From contig OY757025.1 in NCBI GenBank assembly GCA_963580285.1, positions 116,997,900 to 117,061,899 on the forward strand: a DNA stretch of 64,000 bases. Direction: 5' to 3'. The notes beneath the pieces were generated by a model. The model saw only the letters and a program-made list of their open reading frames with translations. It searched no databases and had not been told where the DNA came from. Positions 20,610-33,761 of the stretch are shown piece after piece. The stretch comes from Lucinisca nassula. Lineage: Eukaryota > Mollusca > Bivalvia > Lucinida > Lucinidae. Within the stretch, counting starts at the first letter, position 1, and the number at the start of each line of letters is the position of its first letter. The position numbers and the translations under genes are program-made.

Positions 20610-20719
20610 TATTCTGTCTTTTGGATTAAAGATGGGTCCCAATAATGTTTAGATGTATTGAAAAATTACCATAAATGGTCATTTTCTCTATATAATCTAT
20701 TCATCTTGGTTGTTTAAAC

Positions 20720-20935
20720 TTTATCACTCCCGGCAAACACAGCAGACGACAAATTATTGATATAGTTCTTATTATTTTTTCCCCAGAAAACAGGACTTGA
20801 CATCTCATGCAAATTGTCTTCATAGGAGACAATTTGCATGAGATGTCAAATCTTTTTTTTTGTGTGAAAATTATAAAAAAATATTTCAAAATGTCGTCTG
20901 CTGCGGAGAAAAAAATACCAAGCATGCCGAGTGTT
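20720..20935. repeat. Palindromic element containing ATGCAAAT
   Basis: Inner arms TTGACATCTCATGCAAATTG and complement (about 20798-20849). Looser outer arms CACTCCCGGCAAACACAG / CATGCCGAGTG. Confidence 0.65.
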
Positions 20936-21373
20936 AAAAAACAGTTTCTGCTTGGGAACCAAACAAGGTAGTGGTGTTTTCTTTAACACATCAACTTCCA
21001 TTCTAAGCTCTACTTTCCCCTAGGGGTAAGTTTCGGGATCTGTACAAGATGTTTAAGTGCATGCTTTATTGTATGTTTCTTGTGTGAGCAATATACACCA
21101 CGACCTCATTACATGGTTCGTTATAACACGGTTTTGCATATAACACGGTTTCAAGATGGATCCCAAAAATGTATAAATTATATAGAAAAATGACCATAAA
21201 TGGTCATTTTTCTATATAATCTATACATTTTGTTTGGATATTACACGGTTGTTTAACTAACACGGTTTATGCTTTGGACCCCATTAATAGTGTTATAAAG
21301 AGGTTGTGTTACTTGGTCGATGGAAGACTGGGGCTGTAGCACGGTACATACGTCTTTAAATTGTCCATTACAG

Positions 21374-21966
21374 ATATATGGCTTATCGGTGATTCCCTAG
21401 TTTCACACCTTGAAGACAGTGTGCCAGGTCTCAGACCTCCAGCTAATGCAGGGATTGTTAGCCGAATCCTTTATCAGGGTGAGGATGGGATGCATTGGGA
21501 CCACTTCGACACAGTGTTTCAACGCATGATGCTGTTGCATTCAACCCCAGCGATGATAATTATTCACCTCGGGGGAAACGACTTTGTTGAGTGTTCCCAA
21601 AGCAAACTTCTTAAGATTTTTAGAAGACAATTTTCATACATGGCTTCAGTTTATCCCGAAGCCCAACTTGTATGGTCAGACATTCTCCCTCGTCAATCAT
21701 TGCGGGAAATGGACAACACTCCTGAATGGCTTAAAAAGATAGATCAAAAAAGGCGGCGTATCAACCGATTGGGCAGACAAGCTGCTTTTAATGTAGGAGG
21801 CAAAGTCATCCAGCATGAGCTCGATTTCAGTACAACCGGGCTATTTAAGACTGATGGGGTTCATCTCACTGCAGTGGGCAATGCCATATTTTTGAATACA
21901 TTTGGGGAAGCAATCAATCTATTTGTCACAGACCCTTCTATCCAAATGTATAAACCTAATAGTTAG
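21374..21966 (+). CDS. SGNH/GDSL-type hydrolase domain (exon or mobile-element ORF)
   Basis: An open frame of about 197 codons with the blocks of an SGNH hydrolase. IWLIGDSLV holds the nucleophile Ser (block I), GGND holds block III, and KTDGVHLTAVGN has the Asp-x-x-His pair (block V). A Gly in YQGEDGMHW probably stands for block II. Its length is right for a single domain (about 190-200 residues). There is no ATG at the left edge: the frame runs through CCATTACAG at 21365-21373, which looks like a splice acceptor, so the true start is probably on an upstream exon. Similar domains occur in invertebrate genomes beside tyrosine-recombinase elements (general knowledge). No recombinase was found nearby. 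The key residues are intact. Esterase activity is inference. Confidence 0.65.
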
Positions 21967-22600
21967 ACTAACAAGATCAGCCTTACGCCTTGTAAGGCTA
22001 TCTATATATCATGTGGACTTGCTGGATTGGGGGACAAATTTATGTTGGGCATCATAAATTTGCTGTGGCGGAATTCAGCATTCGATGGGGGGACGCTTTG
22101 CTTAGATAGCTGTTAGATTCTAATGAAACTTTACGCCTTGAGCCTAGATTCCAAATACTGGTTGCTGGGAGCAAAGCTGAAGTTTGTTCATTTCAGAACT
22201 TTTCTATTTGAACTGGGTGGCTTCTCCCTCATGGAAATGGTTAGCCATAGCCTGAGGGTATGTTTCCACCTGGGTCATACTAGAATATTTCTAAATAACT
22301 TTTCTATTTGAACTGGGTGGCTTCTCCCTCATGGAAATGGTTAGCCATATCCTGAGGGTATGTTTCCACCTGGGTCATACTAAAATATTTCTGAATTGCA
22401 AGTCATAGGTCAGGTTTGAACGCGCAGCCGGGGCTGTTTGGATATATAATATGGGATGGATTACATGATACGCTTTGCACAATGCGGAAGGTGATGTGGA
22501 ATGCGTGTCATGGAGTGCATTTTGGTGTGCACATTTTATATGAAGTGCACAATGTCAGGATTAGTTGGAGTGCACAATAGTCTGTGCATAATGTTTGGGA
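21967..22600. repeat. SGNH 3' flank and 101-bp tandem duplication
   Basis: Two copies (about 22197 and 22299) of CTATTTGAACTGGGTGGCTT through CACCTGGGTCATACTA. 22400-22600 is otherwise unassigned. Confidence 0.65.
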
Positions 22601-22604
22601 TACA

Positions 22605-22900
22605 GTGGTGCGTACAAATAGGATGTGCGCAGTATTTGGAGTGTTAAAAAATTTGGAGCGTACAAACAGGATGTGCGCAATATTTAGAATGCTAAAAAAT
22701 GTAGAGCGTACAAACAGGATGTAAGCAATATTTGGAATACTCTGTTTTTAAAAATTTGGAGCGTACTATAGGAGGTGCGCAATTTCTGGAGTGTTACAAA
22801 ATTTGGAGCGTACAAATAGGATGTGCGCAATATTTAGAATGCTAAAAAAATTGTGGAGCGTACAAACAGGATGTACACAATATTTGGAATACTCTGTTTT
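22605..22900. repeat. Minisatellite, about 47-bp unit
   Basis: About six diverged copies of GGAGCGTACAAACAGGATGT plus GCGCAATATTTGGAATGCT, directly before the R9 head. Confidence 0.75.
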
Positions 22901-25900
22901 TAGCTCACCGTCACGTAGTGACGAGGTGAGCTTTTGGGATCACTTTTTGTCCGTCGTCCGTCGTGCGTGCGTGCGTCCGTCCGTGCGTGCGTCCGTGCGT
23001 CCGTAAACAATTTCTTTAAACGACATCTCCTCCTAAACCACTGATCGGATTTTGACCAAACTTCACAGGAATGATCCTTAGGTGGTCCCCTTTCAAAGTT
23101 GTTCAAATGGTTCCGGTCCGTTGCACATCTAGGTCACAGGAGCCAAAAATAGATTTTTTTCACCAAAAACTTAAAAAATCTTCTTCTCTGAAACCACAAG
23201 CCTAGGTCTTTGATATTTGGTATGAAGCTTCATCTAGTGGTCCCCTACCAAGATTGTTCAAATTATAGTGCTGGGGCCAAAAATTCCCCCGCCCTGGGGC
23301 CCTTTGGTTTTACATAGGCTTATATAGGGAAAATCTTTAAAAATCTTCTTCTCTGAAACCACAAGGCCCAGGTCTTTGATATTTGGTATGAAGCTTCATA
23401 TAGTGGACCCCTACCAAGATTGTTCAAATCATAGTGCTGGGGCCAAAAATGCCCCCGCCCCGGGGCCGTTTGGTTTTACAAAGGCTTATATAGGGAAAAT
23501 CTTTAAAAATCTTCTTCTCTGAAACCACAAGGCCCAGGACTTTGATATTTGGTATGAAGCTTCGTCTAGTGGACCCCTACCAAGATTGTTCAAATTTTAG
23601 TGCTGGGACAAAAAATGCCCCCACCACGGGGCCCTTTGGTTTTACATTGGTTTTATAGGGAAAATCTTTAAAAATCTTCTTCTCTGAAACCACAAGGCCC
23701 AGGTCTTTGATATTTGGTATGAAGCTTCATCTAGTGAACCCCTACCAAGATTGTTCAAATTATAGTGCTGGGACAAAAAATGCCCCCGCCCCGGAGCCCT
23801 TTGATTTTACATAGGCTTATATAGGGAAAATCATTAAAAATCTTCTTCTCTGAAACCACAAGGCCCAGGACTTTGATATTTGGTATGAAGCTTCATCTAG
23901 TGGACCCCTACCAAGATTGTTCAAATTATAGTGCTGGGACAAAAAATGCCCCTGCCACGGGGCCCTTTGGTTTTACATAGGCTTATATAGGAAAAATCTT
24001 TAAAAATCTTCTTCTGAAACCACAAGGCCCAGGTCTTTGATATTTGGTATGAAGCTTCATCTAGTCGACCCCTACCAAGATTGTTCAAATCATAGTGCTG
24101 GGGCCAAAAATGCCCCCGCCCCGGGGCCCTTTGGTTTTACATAGGCTTATATAGGGAAAATCTTTAAAAAGTTTCTTCCCTGAAACCACAAGGCCCAGGA
24201 CTTTGATATTTGGTATGAAGCTTCATCTAGTTGACCCCTACCAAGAGTGTTCAAATCATAGTGCTGGGGCCAAAAATGCCCCCGCCACGGGGCCCTTTGG
24301 TTTTACATAGGCTTATATAGGGAAAATCTTTAAAAAATTTCTTCTCTGAAACCACAAGGCCCAGGACTTTGATATTTGGTATGAAGCTTCATCTAGTGGA
24401 CCCCTACCAAGATTGTTCAAATTTTAGTGCTGGGACAAAAAATGCCCCCGCCACGGGGCCCTTTGGTTTTACATTGGCTTATATAGGGAAAATCTTTAAA
24501 AATCTTCTTCTCTGAAACCACAAGGCCCAGGTCTTTGATATTTGGTATGAAGCTTCATCTAGTGGACCCCTACCAAGATTGTTCAAATTATAGTGCTGGG
24601 ACAAAAAATGCCCCCGCCACGGGGCCCTTTGGTTTTACATTGGCTTATATAGGGAAAATCTTTAAAAATCTTCCTCTCTGAAACCACAAGGCCCAGGTCT
24701 TTGATATTTGGTATGAAGCTTCATCTAGTGGACCCCTACCAAGATTGTTCAAATTATAGTGCTGGGACAAAAAATGCCCCCGCCCCGGAGCCCTTTGATT
24801 TTACATAGGCTTATATAGGGAAAATCATTAAAAATCTTCTTCTCTGAAACCACAAGGCCCAGGACTTTGATATTTGGTATGAAGCTTCGTCTAGTGGACC
24901 CCTACCAAGATTGTTCAAATTTTAGTGCTGGGACAAAAAATGCCCCCACCACGGGGCCCTTTGGTTTTACATAGGCTTATATAGGGAAAATCTTTAAAAA
25001 ATTTCTTCTCTGAAACCACAAGGCCCAGGACTTTGATATTTGGTATGAAGCTTCATCTAGTGGACCCCTACCAAGATTGTTCAATTTTTAGGCCTGGGAC
25101 AAAAAATGCCCCCGCCACGGGGCCCTTTGGTTTTACATTGGCTTATATAGGGAAAATCTTTAAAAATCTTCTTCTCTGAAACCACAAGGCCCAGGTCTTT
25201 GATATTTGGTATGAAGCTTCATCTAGTGGACCCCTACCAAGATTGTTCAAATTATAGTGCTGGGACAAAAAATGCCCCCGCCACGGGGCCCTTTGGTTTT
25301 ACATTGGCTTATATAGGGAAAATCTTTAAAAATCTTCCTCTCTGAAACCACAAGGCCCAGGTCTTTGATATTTGGTATGAAGCTTCATCTAGTGGACCCC
25401 TACCAAGATTGTTCAAATTATAGTGCTGGGGCCATAAATGCCCCCGCCCCGGGGCCCTTTTGTTTTACATAGGCTTATATAGGGAAAATCTTTAAAAATC
25501 TTCTTCTCTGAAACCACAAGGCCCAGGACCTTGATATTTGGTATGAAGCTTCATCTAGTGGATCCCTACCAAGGTTGTTCAAATTATAGTGCTGGGACAA
25601 AAAATGCCCCCCGCCACGGGGCCCTTTGGTTTTACATAGGCTTATATAGGGTAAATCTTTAAAAATCTTCTTCTCTGAAACCACAAGGCCCAGGTCTTTG
25701 ATATTTGGTATGAAGCTTCATCTAGTGGACCCCTACCAAGATTGTTCAAATTATAGTGCAGGGGCCAAAAATTCCCCCGCCCCGGGGCCCTTTGGTTTTA
25801 CATAGGCTTATATAGGGAAAATCTTAAAAAATCTTCTTCTCTGAAACCACAAGGCCCAGGTCTTTGATATTTGGTATGAAGCTTCGTCTAGTGGACCCCT

Positions 25901-27070
25901 ACCAAGATTGTTCAAATTATAGTGCTGGGACAAAAAATACCCCCGCCACGGGGCCCTTTGGTTTTACATAGGCTTATATAGGGAAAATCTTTAAAAAATC
26001 TTCTTCTCTGAAACCACAAGGCCCAGGTCTTTGATATTTGGTATGAAGCTTCATCTAGTGGACCCCTACCAAGATTGTTCAAATCATAGTGCTGGGGCCA
26101 AAAATGCCCCCGCCCCGGGGCCCTTTGGTTTTACATAGGCTTATATAGGGAAAATCTTTAAAAAATTTCTTCTCTGAAACCACAAGGCCCAGGACTTTGA
26201 TATTTGGTATGAAGCTTCATCTAGTGGACCCCTACCAAGATTGTTCATATTTTAGTGCTGGGACAAAAAATGCCCCCGCCACGGGGCCCTTTGGTTTTAC
26301 ATTGTCTTATATAGGGAAAATCTTTAAAAATCTCCTTCTCTGAAACCACAAGGCCCAGGACTTTGATATTTGGTATGAAGCTTCATCTAGTGGATCCCTA
26401 CCAAGATTGTTCAAATTATAGTGCTGGGACAAAACATGCCCCCGCCACGGGGCCCTTTGGTTTTACATTGGCTTATATAGGGAAAATCTTTAAAAATCTT
26501 CTTCTCTGAAACCACAAGGCCCAGGTCTTTGATATTTGGTATGAAGCTTCATCTAGTGGACCCCTACCAAGATTGTTCAAATTATAGTGCTGGGGCCAAA
26601 AATGCCCCTGCCCCGGGGCCCTTTGGTTTTACATAGGCTTATATAGGGAAAATCTTTAAAAATCTTCTTCTCTGAAATCACAAGGCCCAGGACTTTGATA
26701 TTTGGTATGAAGCTTCATCTAGTGGACCCCTACCAATATTGTTCAAATTATAGTGCTGGGGCAAAAACTGCCCCCGTCCTGGGGCCCTTTGGTTTTACAT
26801 AGGCTTATATAGGGAAAATCTTTAAAAATCTTCTTCTCTGAAACTGCTAGGCCCAGGTCTTTGATATTTGATGTGTAGCTTCATCTAGTGGACCTTGCCA
26901 AGATTGTTCAAATTATAGCCTTTGTTGATGTTTGGTATGAAGCTTCACCTTTAAGACCTCCCTCAACATTATGCACATTAAAGCCCTGGGGCCAATAATG
27001 GCCCTCTCTGGGGCCCACTTGTTACACTATGGATCAGGTGAGCAATCCAGGGCCATCATGGCCCTCTTGT
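22901..27070 (+). mobile_element. R9a: tandem element, about 160-bp units
   Basis: Head hairpin GCTCACC...GGTGAGC (22903-22931), a CGTCCGTGCGTGCGTCC tract, a leader (GATCGGATTTTGACCAAACT), then over 20 units of about 160 bp (GATATTTGGTATGAAGCTTC, CTACCAAGATTGTTCAAAT). The 3' end is GGGCCATCATGGCCCTCTTGT (about 27050-27070). It encodes nothing. Confidence 0.85.
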
Positions 27071-28847
27071 GTTTTATATTAGGATCACTTTTTGTCCGTC
27101 ATCAGTGCATGCGTAAACAATTTCTTCAAACGACATCACCTCCTAAACCACCGATCGGATTATGACCAAACTTCACAGGAATGATCCTTAGGTGGTCCAC
27201 TTTCAGAGTTGTTCAAATGGTTCCGGTCCGTTGCACATATAGGTCACAGGAGCCAAAAATGGATTTTTTTCACCAAAAACTTAAAAAATCTTCTTCTCTG
27301 AAACCGCAAGGCCCAGATCTTTGATATTTGGTATGAAGCTTCATCTAGTGGACCCCTACCAAGATTGTTCAAATTATAGTGCTGGGGCCAAAAATGCCCC
27401 CGCCCCGGGGCCCTTTGGTTTTACATGGGCTTATATAGGCAAAATCTGTAAAAATGTTCTTCTTTGCAACCGCAAGGGTCAGGTCTTTGATATTTGATAT
27501 GAAGCTTCATCTAGTGGACCCCTACCAAGATTGTTCAAATTATAGTGCTGGGGCCAAAAATGCCCCCATCCCGGGGCCCTTTGGTTTTACATGGGCTTAT
27601 ATAGGGAAAATCTGTAAAAATCTTCTTCTCTGAAACGGCAAGGCCCAGGTCTTTGATATTTGATATGAAGCTTCATCAAGTGGACCCCTACCAAGATTGT
27701 TCAAATTATAGTGCTGGGGCAAAAAAATGCCCCCGCCCCGGAGCCTTTGGTTTTTCTTGGGCTTATATAGTGAAAATCTTTAAAAATCTTCCTCTCTGAA
27801 ACTGCAAGGCCCAGGTCTTTGCTATTTGATATGAAGCTTCATCTAGTTGACCCCTACCAAGATTGTTCAAATTATAGTGCTGGGGCCAAAAATGCCCCCG
27901 CCCCGGGTCCCTTTGGTTTTACATGGGCTTATATAGGTAAAATTTTTAAAAATCTTCTTCTCTGAAACTGCAAGGCCCAGGTCTTTGATATTTGGTATGA
28001 AGTTTCATCTAGTGGACCTCTACCAAGATTGTTCAAATTTTTGCCTTGGGGCCAAAAATGCCCCCGCACGGGGGCCCTTTGGTTTTACATAGACTTATAT
28101 AGAGAAAATCTTAAAAATCTTCTTCACTGAAACCACAAGGCCTAGGTCTTTGATATTTGGTATGAAGCTTCAGCTAGTGGACCTCTACCAAGATTGTTCA
28201 AATTATAGCCCTGAGGCCAAAAATGCCCCTGCCTCGGGGGCCTTTTGGCTTTACATAGACTTATATATAGGGAAAATCTTTAAAAATTTTCTTCTGTGAA
28301 ACCACAAGGCCTAGGTCTTTGATATTTGGTGTGAAATTTCATCTAGTGGACCTCTACCAAGATTGTTCAAATGATAGCCCTGAGGCCAAAAAAGGCCCCC
28401 GCCTTGGTGCCTTTTGGTTTTACATAGACTTATTTATAGGGAAATCTTTAAAAATTTTCTTCTGTGAAACCACAAGGCCTAGGTCTTTGATATTTGGTGT
28501 GAAATTTCATCTAGTGAACCTCTATCAAGATTATTCAAGTTATAGCCCTGGGGCCAAAAATGCCCCCACCTCAGGGCTTTTTGGTTTTACATAGACTTAT
28601 ATATAGGGAAATCTTTATAAATCTTCTTCTCTGAAACTGCAAGGCCCATGTCTTTGATATTTGGTATGGAGCTTCATCTAGTGGACAATTATAGCCTTTG
28701 TTGATATTTGGTATGAAGCTTCACCTTTTTAGAACTCCCTCAACATTATCCACTTTATAACCTTGGGGTCAATAATGGCCCTCCCCTGGGCCCACTTGTT
28801 ACTCTATGGATCAGGTGAGCGATCCAGGGCCATCATGGCCCTCTTGT
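27071..28847 (+). mobile_element. R9b: second tandem copy, head hairpin missing
   Basis: The leader restarts at GGATCACTTTTTGTCCGTC without the GCTCACC hairpin. About ten more diverged units follow, then the same 3' hairpin and CTCTTGT at about 28827-28847. Confidence 0.8.
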
Positions 28848-30040
28848 TAGCTCACCTGTCACATAGTGACAAGGTGAGCTTTTGGGATCACTTTTTGTCC
28901 GTCGTCCTTCATGCGTGCGTGCGTGTGTCCGTGCGTCCGTAAACTTTTCTTCAAACGACATCTCCTCCTAAACCACTGATCGGATTTTGACCAAACTTCA
29001 CAGGAATGATCCTTAGGTGGTCCCCTTTCAAAGTTGTTCAAATGGTTCTGGTCCGTTGCACATATAGGTCACAGTAGCCAAAAATAGATTTTTGTCTCCG
29101 AAACTTAAAAAATCTTCTTCTCTGAAACCGCAAGGCCCAGGTCTTTGATATTTGGTATGAAGCTTCATCTAGTGGACCCCTACCAAGATTGTTCAAATTA
29201 TAATGCTTGGGCCAAGAATGCCCCCGCACGGGGGCCCTTTGGTTTTACATGGGCTTATATAGGGAAAATCTTTAAAAATCTTCTTCTCTGAAACTGCAAG
29301 GCCCAGATCTTTGATATTTGGTATGAAGCTTCATCTAGTGGACCCCTACCAAGATTGTTCAAATTATAGTGCTGGAGCTAAAAATGCACCCACGGGGGCC
29401 CTTTGGTTTTACATGGGCTTATATAGGGAAAATCTTGAAAAATCTTCTCTGAAACCGCAAGGCCCAGGTCTTTGATATTTGGTATGAAGCTTCATCTAGT
29501 GGACCCCTACCAAGATTGTTCAAATTATAGTGCTGGGGCCAAAAATGCCCCCGCACGGGGGCCCTTTGGTTTTACATGGGCTTATATAGGGAAAATCTTT
29601 AAAAATCTTCTTCTCTGAAACTGCAAGGCCCAGGTCTTTGATATTAGGTATGAAGCTTTATCTAGTGGACCCCTACCAAGATTGTTCAAATTATAGTGCT
29701 GAAGCTAAAAATGCCCCCGCACGGGGGCCCTTTGGTTTTACATGGGCTTATATAGGGAAAATCTTGAAAAATCTTCTCTGAAACCGCTAGGCCCAGGTCT
29801 TTGATATTTGGTATGAAGCTTCATCAAGTGGACCCCTACCAAGATTGTTCAAATTATAGTGCTGGGGCCAAAAATGCCCCCACACCAGGGCCATTTTGTT
29901 TTACATAGGCTTATATAGGGAAAATCTTTAAAAATCTTCTTCTCTGAAACTGCAAGGCCCAGGTCTTTGATATTTGGTATGAAGCTTCATCTAGTGGACC
30001 ACTACCAAGATTGTTCAAATTATAGTGCTGGAGCTAAAAA
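28848..30040 (+). mobile_element. R9c: third copy, truncated at 3' end
   Basis: TAGCTCACCTGTCACATAGT begins directly after the CTCTTGT of R9b. Six or so units follow, and the last breaks off at GTGCTGGAGCTAAAAAG (about 30040). Confidence 0.8.
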
Positions 30041-30683
30041 GCAGTATAAATAAGAATAATATCAAGGATTTTCAATAGAAAACCTGCCATTCTTGAGAAG
30101 TGAAACCAGAGGACCAGTGGTCCTGTAAACGCTTACCTGACACCTGGTCCTGGTGTATATTTTAATGTTTTTATATATGTATATAGCCTCAGAGCAGGGG
30201 TACACAACTTGTGGGGACAAAGTTTTGATGTCTAACAATGTGATAAAACTTTCCACCTATTCCTACCTTTCTGATAGTTCGAAGGCCATGCTTTCATTAT
30301 GGTTTATTCCATTTGTCATATTTTTTTTAACTTTTCATATTATTTAGGGAATGTCTGATTGACAATGTGCTGGGAAAGAGCACTTGACTCCTTGATTTTC
30401 CACTTATAAAGTTTTACTTAGTACCATCTACATTATAGGTGTTTCTTTGCAGTATGGTGGCTGGGACACAACGTGAATTTGTTTTATCAGTTCCTGGTCA
30501 AATTTTCCCAGACCGAAATTCAGAAATTGGGACGATTGGAAACGGCCCAAAGCCCCAAAAAATCGGTCCGATACTGGTCCAACATTTAGGAAATTTTCGC
30601 TGATTCAGTCAAACATTTAGGATATTATCAAATTCTGTAAACTTAAAACTTACTTAGTTCAGATGTCAATCCGTTAATTACAC
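30041..30683. other. Unassigned non-coding DNA
   Basis: No exon, hairpin or repeat family recognised. AT-rich with short frames only. Confidence 0.4.
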
Positions 30684-33600
30684 ATGATTAATCCAATAAT
30701 CGCCTCGTCAATTTGTGTTTCTAGGTCAATGGCTTCATGGGTCTGGAGAAGAAGATTTTGGAAGGCTTTTTACCATATATGGGTGTGGCAGCCATCTTGG
30801 TCATGTGACCCAGACCCTGCGAACAAACTTTCGTTCCTTCATCCTAATGAGGCTCGAAATGAAATTTGGCTTTGATTGACCTTTCAATTTTGGAGAAGAA
30901 GATCTTTGAAAATGGTGGATGGACAGACGACGGTCCAAGGTCATTTAATGACCTTGACCTTTCTTGTCCATAAATCTTCATGTATTGATTTTGTTTACCT
31001 GAGCTACCTATTTTTGTGTCGTAGTCTTCAATGGTTTCCTAAATATTCATTATTTTCACTTTTTCCCATGCAAAAGCCCAAGTCTGCAATTTGACATAGC
31101 CATAAAATAGGCCATCCCATGGTCACCATTTTTACAAACTATGATGGGCTCAAGTACCAGATGCTACAAGCCAACTTTCAAGGCATTGGCTTCATGGTTC
31201 TGGAGAAGAAGATTTTTGAAGGCTTTTTACCATATATGGGCATGGCTGCCATCTTGGTCATGTGACCCAGACCCCGCGAACAAACTTTCGTTCCCCCATC
31301 CTACTGAAGCTCCACATGAAATTTGGCTTTGATTGGCCTCCCTGTTTTGGAGGAGAAGATCTTTGAAAATGGTGGACGGACGGACAACGGATGGACGGAC
31401 GACAGACCATGGCTATACTATAAGCTCACCTATGAGCCTAAAGGCTCAGGTGAGCTAAAAATCAATTATTTTCACTTTTTCCCAAGCAAAAGCCTAAGTC
31501 CGCAAATTTGACATTGCCGTAAAATAGGTAAAGGTCAACCCAGGGTCACCATTTGAACAAATTATGATAGGCCCGTGTACCAGATGCTTCCTGCCAAGTT
31601 TCAAGGTCATTTGCATTATGGTTCTAGAGAAGAAGAATTTCGAAGTGTTTTTACCATATATGGGCATGGCCACCATCTTGGTCATGTGACCTGGACCATA
31701 TGAGCAAATTTTCATTTGTTCATCATATAAAGGATCCATATCAAATTTCACTTGAATTGGGCCAGCAGTTTCTGAGAAAAAACTGTTTGAAATATGGAAA
31801 CTGGTTAATCTTGGTCCCAGGTCACTGAATGATGACTTTTCTTACCCATGAATCTTCATGTATTCATTTACTTTACCTGATCTACCAATTTGGTGACATT
31901 GTCTTCAATGGTTTCCTAAAAATCCATTATTTTCACTTTTTCCCATGCAAAAGCCTAAGTTGACAAATTTGACACTGCCATAAAATAGGTCAAGGTCAAC
32001 CCAGGGTCAGCATTTGTAAAAACTATGACGAGCCTAAGTACCATATGATATATGCCAAGTTTCAAAGCCATTGGCCTTACGGTTCTGGAGAAGAAAATTT
32101 TTGAAGGCTTTTTACCATATATGGGCGTGGCGGCCATCTTGGTCATGTGATCTAGACCGTACTGGCAACTTTTCATTTGTTCAACTCACAAAAGCTCCAT
32201 ATTGAATTTCACTTAAATTGGCTCAGTAGTTTCTGAGAAAAAATGTTTTTTTTTGAAATATGAAATCGGAGTGACCTTGGTCTAAGGTCAATGAATGACC
32301 TTGACCTTTCTTACCCATAGATCTTCATGTATTCAGTTACTTTACCTAATCTACAAATTTTGGTGACACTGTCTTCAATGGTTTCCCTAAATATCCATTA
32401 TTTTCACTTTTTCCTATGCAAAAGCCTAAGTCAGCAAATTTGACATTACTGTAAAATAGGTCAAGATCAACCCAGGGTCACCATTTGAACAAATTATGAT
32501 AGGCTCGAGTACCATATGCTACATGCCAAGTTTCAAGGCCATTGGCCTTACGGTTCTTGAGAAGAAGAATTTCAAAGTTTCTTTACCATATATGGCTGTG
32601 GTGGCCATCTTGGTCATGTGATCTAGACCATGTGGCAGCTTTTCATTTGTTCAACTCCCAAAGGCTCCATATCGAATTTCACTTCAATTGGCTCAGTAGT
32701 TTCTGAGAAAAAATGTTTGAAATATGGAACCTGCGTGACCTTGGTCTTAGGTCAATTAATGACCTTGACCTTTCTTACACATAGATCTTCATGTATTCAG
32801 CTACTTTACCTTATCTACTAATTTTGGTGACACTGTCTTCAATGGTTTCCTAAAAATCCATTATTTTCACTTTTTCCCATGCAAAAGCCTAAGTCGGCAA
32901 ATTTGACATTGCTGTAAAATAGGTCAAGGTCAACTCGGGGTCACCATTTGTACAAACTATGATGGGCCTGAGTTCCATATGCTACATGCCAAGTTTCAAG
33001 GCCATTGGCCTTACGGTTCTGGAGAAGAATAATTTTTAAGGCTTTTTACCATATATATAGGCGTGACGGCCATCTTGGTCATGTGATCTAGACCGTATTG
33101 GCATTTTTTCATTTGTTCAACTCACAAAGGCTCCATATTAAATTTCACTTAAATTGGCTCAGCAGTTTTGGAGAAAAAAATGTTTGAAATATGGATCCTT
33201 AATGACTTTGGTCTAAGGCCAATGAATGACCTTGACCTTTCTGACCCATAGATCTTCATGTATTCAGTTACTTTACCTGATCTTCAAATTTTGGTGACAC
33301 TGTCTTCAATGGTTTTCCTATAAATCCATTATTTTCACTTTGCCCCATGCAAAAGCCTACTTCGGCAAATTTGACATTGCTGTAAAATAGGTCAAGGTCA
33401 ACCCAGGGTCACCATTTGTACAAACCATGATGGGCCCGAGTACCATATGCTACATGCCAAGTTTCAAGGCCACTGGCCTTATGGTTCTGGAGAAGAAGAT
33501 TTTTGAAGGCTTTTTACCATATATGGGCATGGCGGCCATCTTGGTCATGTGATCCAGACCCCGCGAACAAACTTTTGTTCCCCCATCCCACTGAGGCTCC

Positions 33601-33728
33601 ATATGAAATTTGGCTTTGATTGGCCCTGCAGTATAGGAGAAGATCTTTGAAAATGGTGGACGGACGGACGACGGACCATGACTATACTATAAGCTCACCT
33701 ATGAGCCTAAAGGCTCAGGTGAGCTAAA
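30684..33728 (-). mobile_element. R10: tandem element, about 445-bp units
   Basis: Read on the - strand, heads with hairpin GCTCACCTGAGCC / GGCTCATAGGTGAGC lie at 33693-33724 and 31424-31455, each followed by a GTCCGTCGTCCGTCC tract. Units contain CCATATATGGGCGTGGCGGC CATCTTGGTCATGTG and GGTCAAGGTCAACCCAGGGT. No clear 3' terminus was found at the left end. Confidence 0.7.
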
Positions 33729-33761
33729 AATGCCCTATGTCACAGGGGTGTGTTATCGTAA

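Larger units (their letters stand above)
19965..21305. mobile_element. Pogo/Tigger-like non-autonomous element with nested SINE
   Basis: AACCTCTTTATAACAC at 19965-19980 and GTGTTATAAAGAGGTT at 21290-21305 are perfect complements. Subterminal TATAACACGG repeats lie at both ends. No transposase frame. SINE E6 (20317-20609) and a hairpin element (about 20720-20935) lie inside. Confidence 0.65.

Noticed and set aside
22901..30040. CRISPR-like array
   Set aside because: The whole unit of about 160 bp is repeated with no unique spacers, and the genome is eukaryotic.
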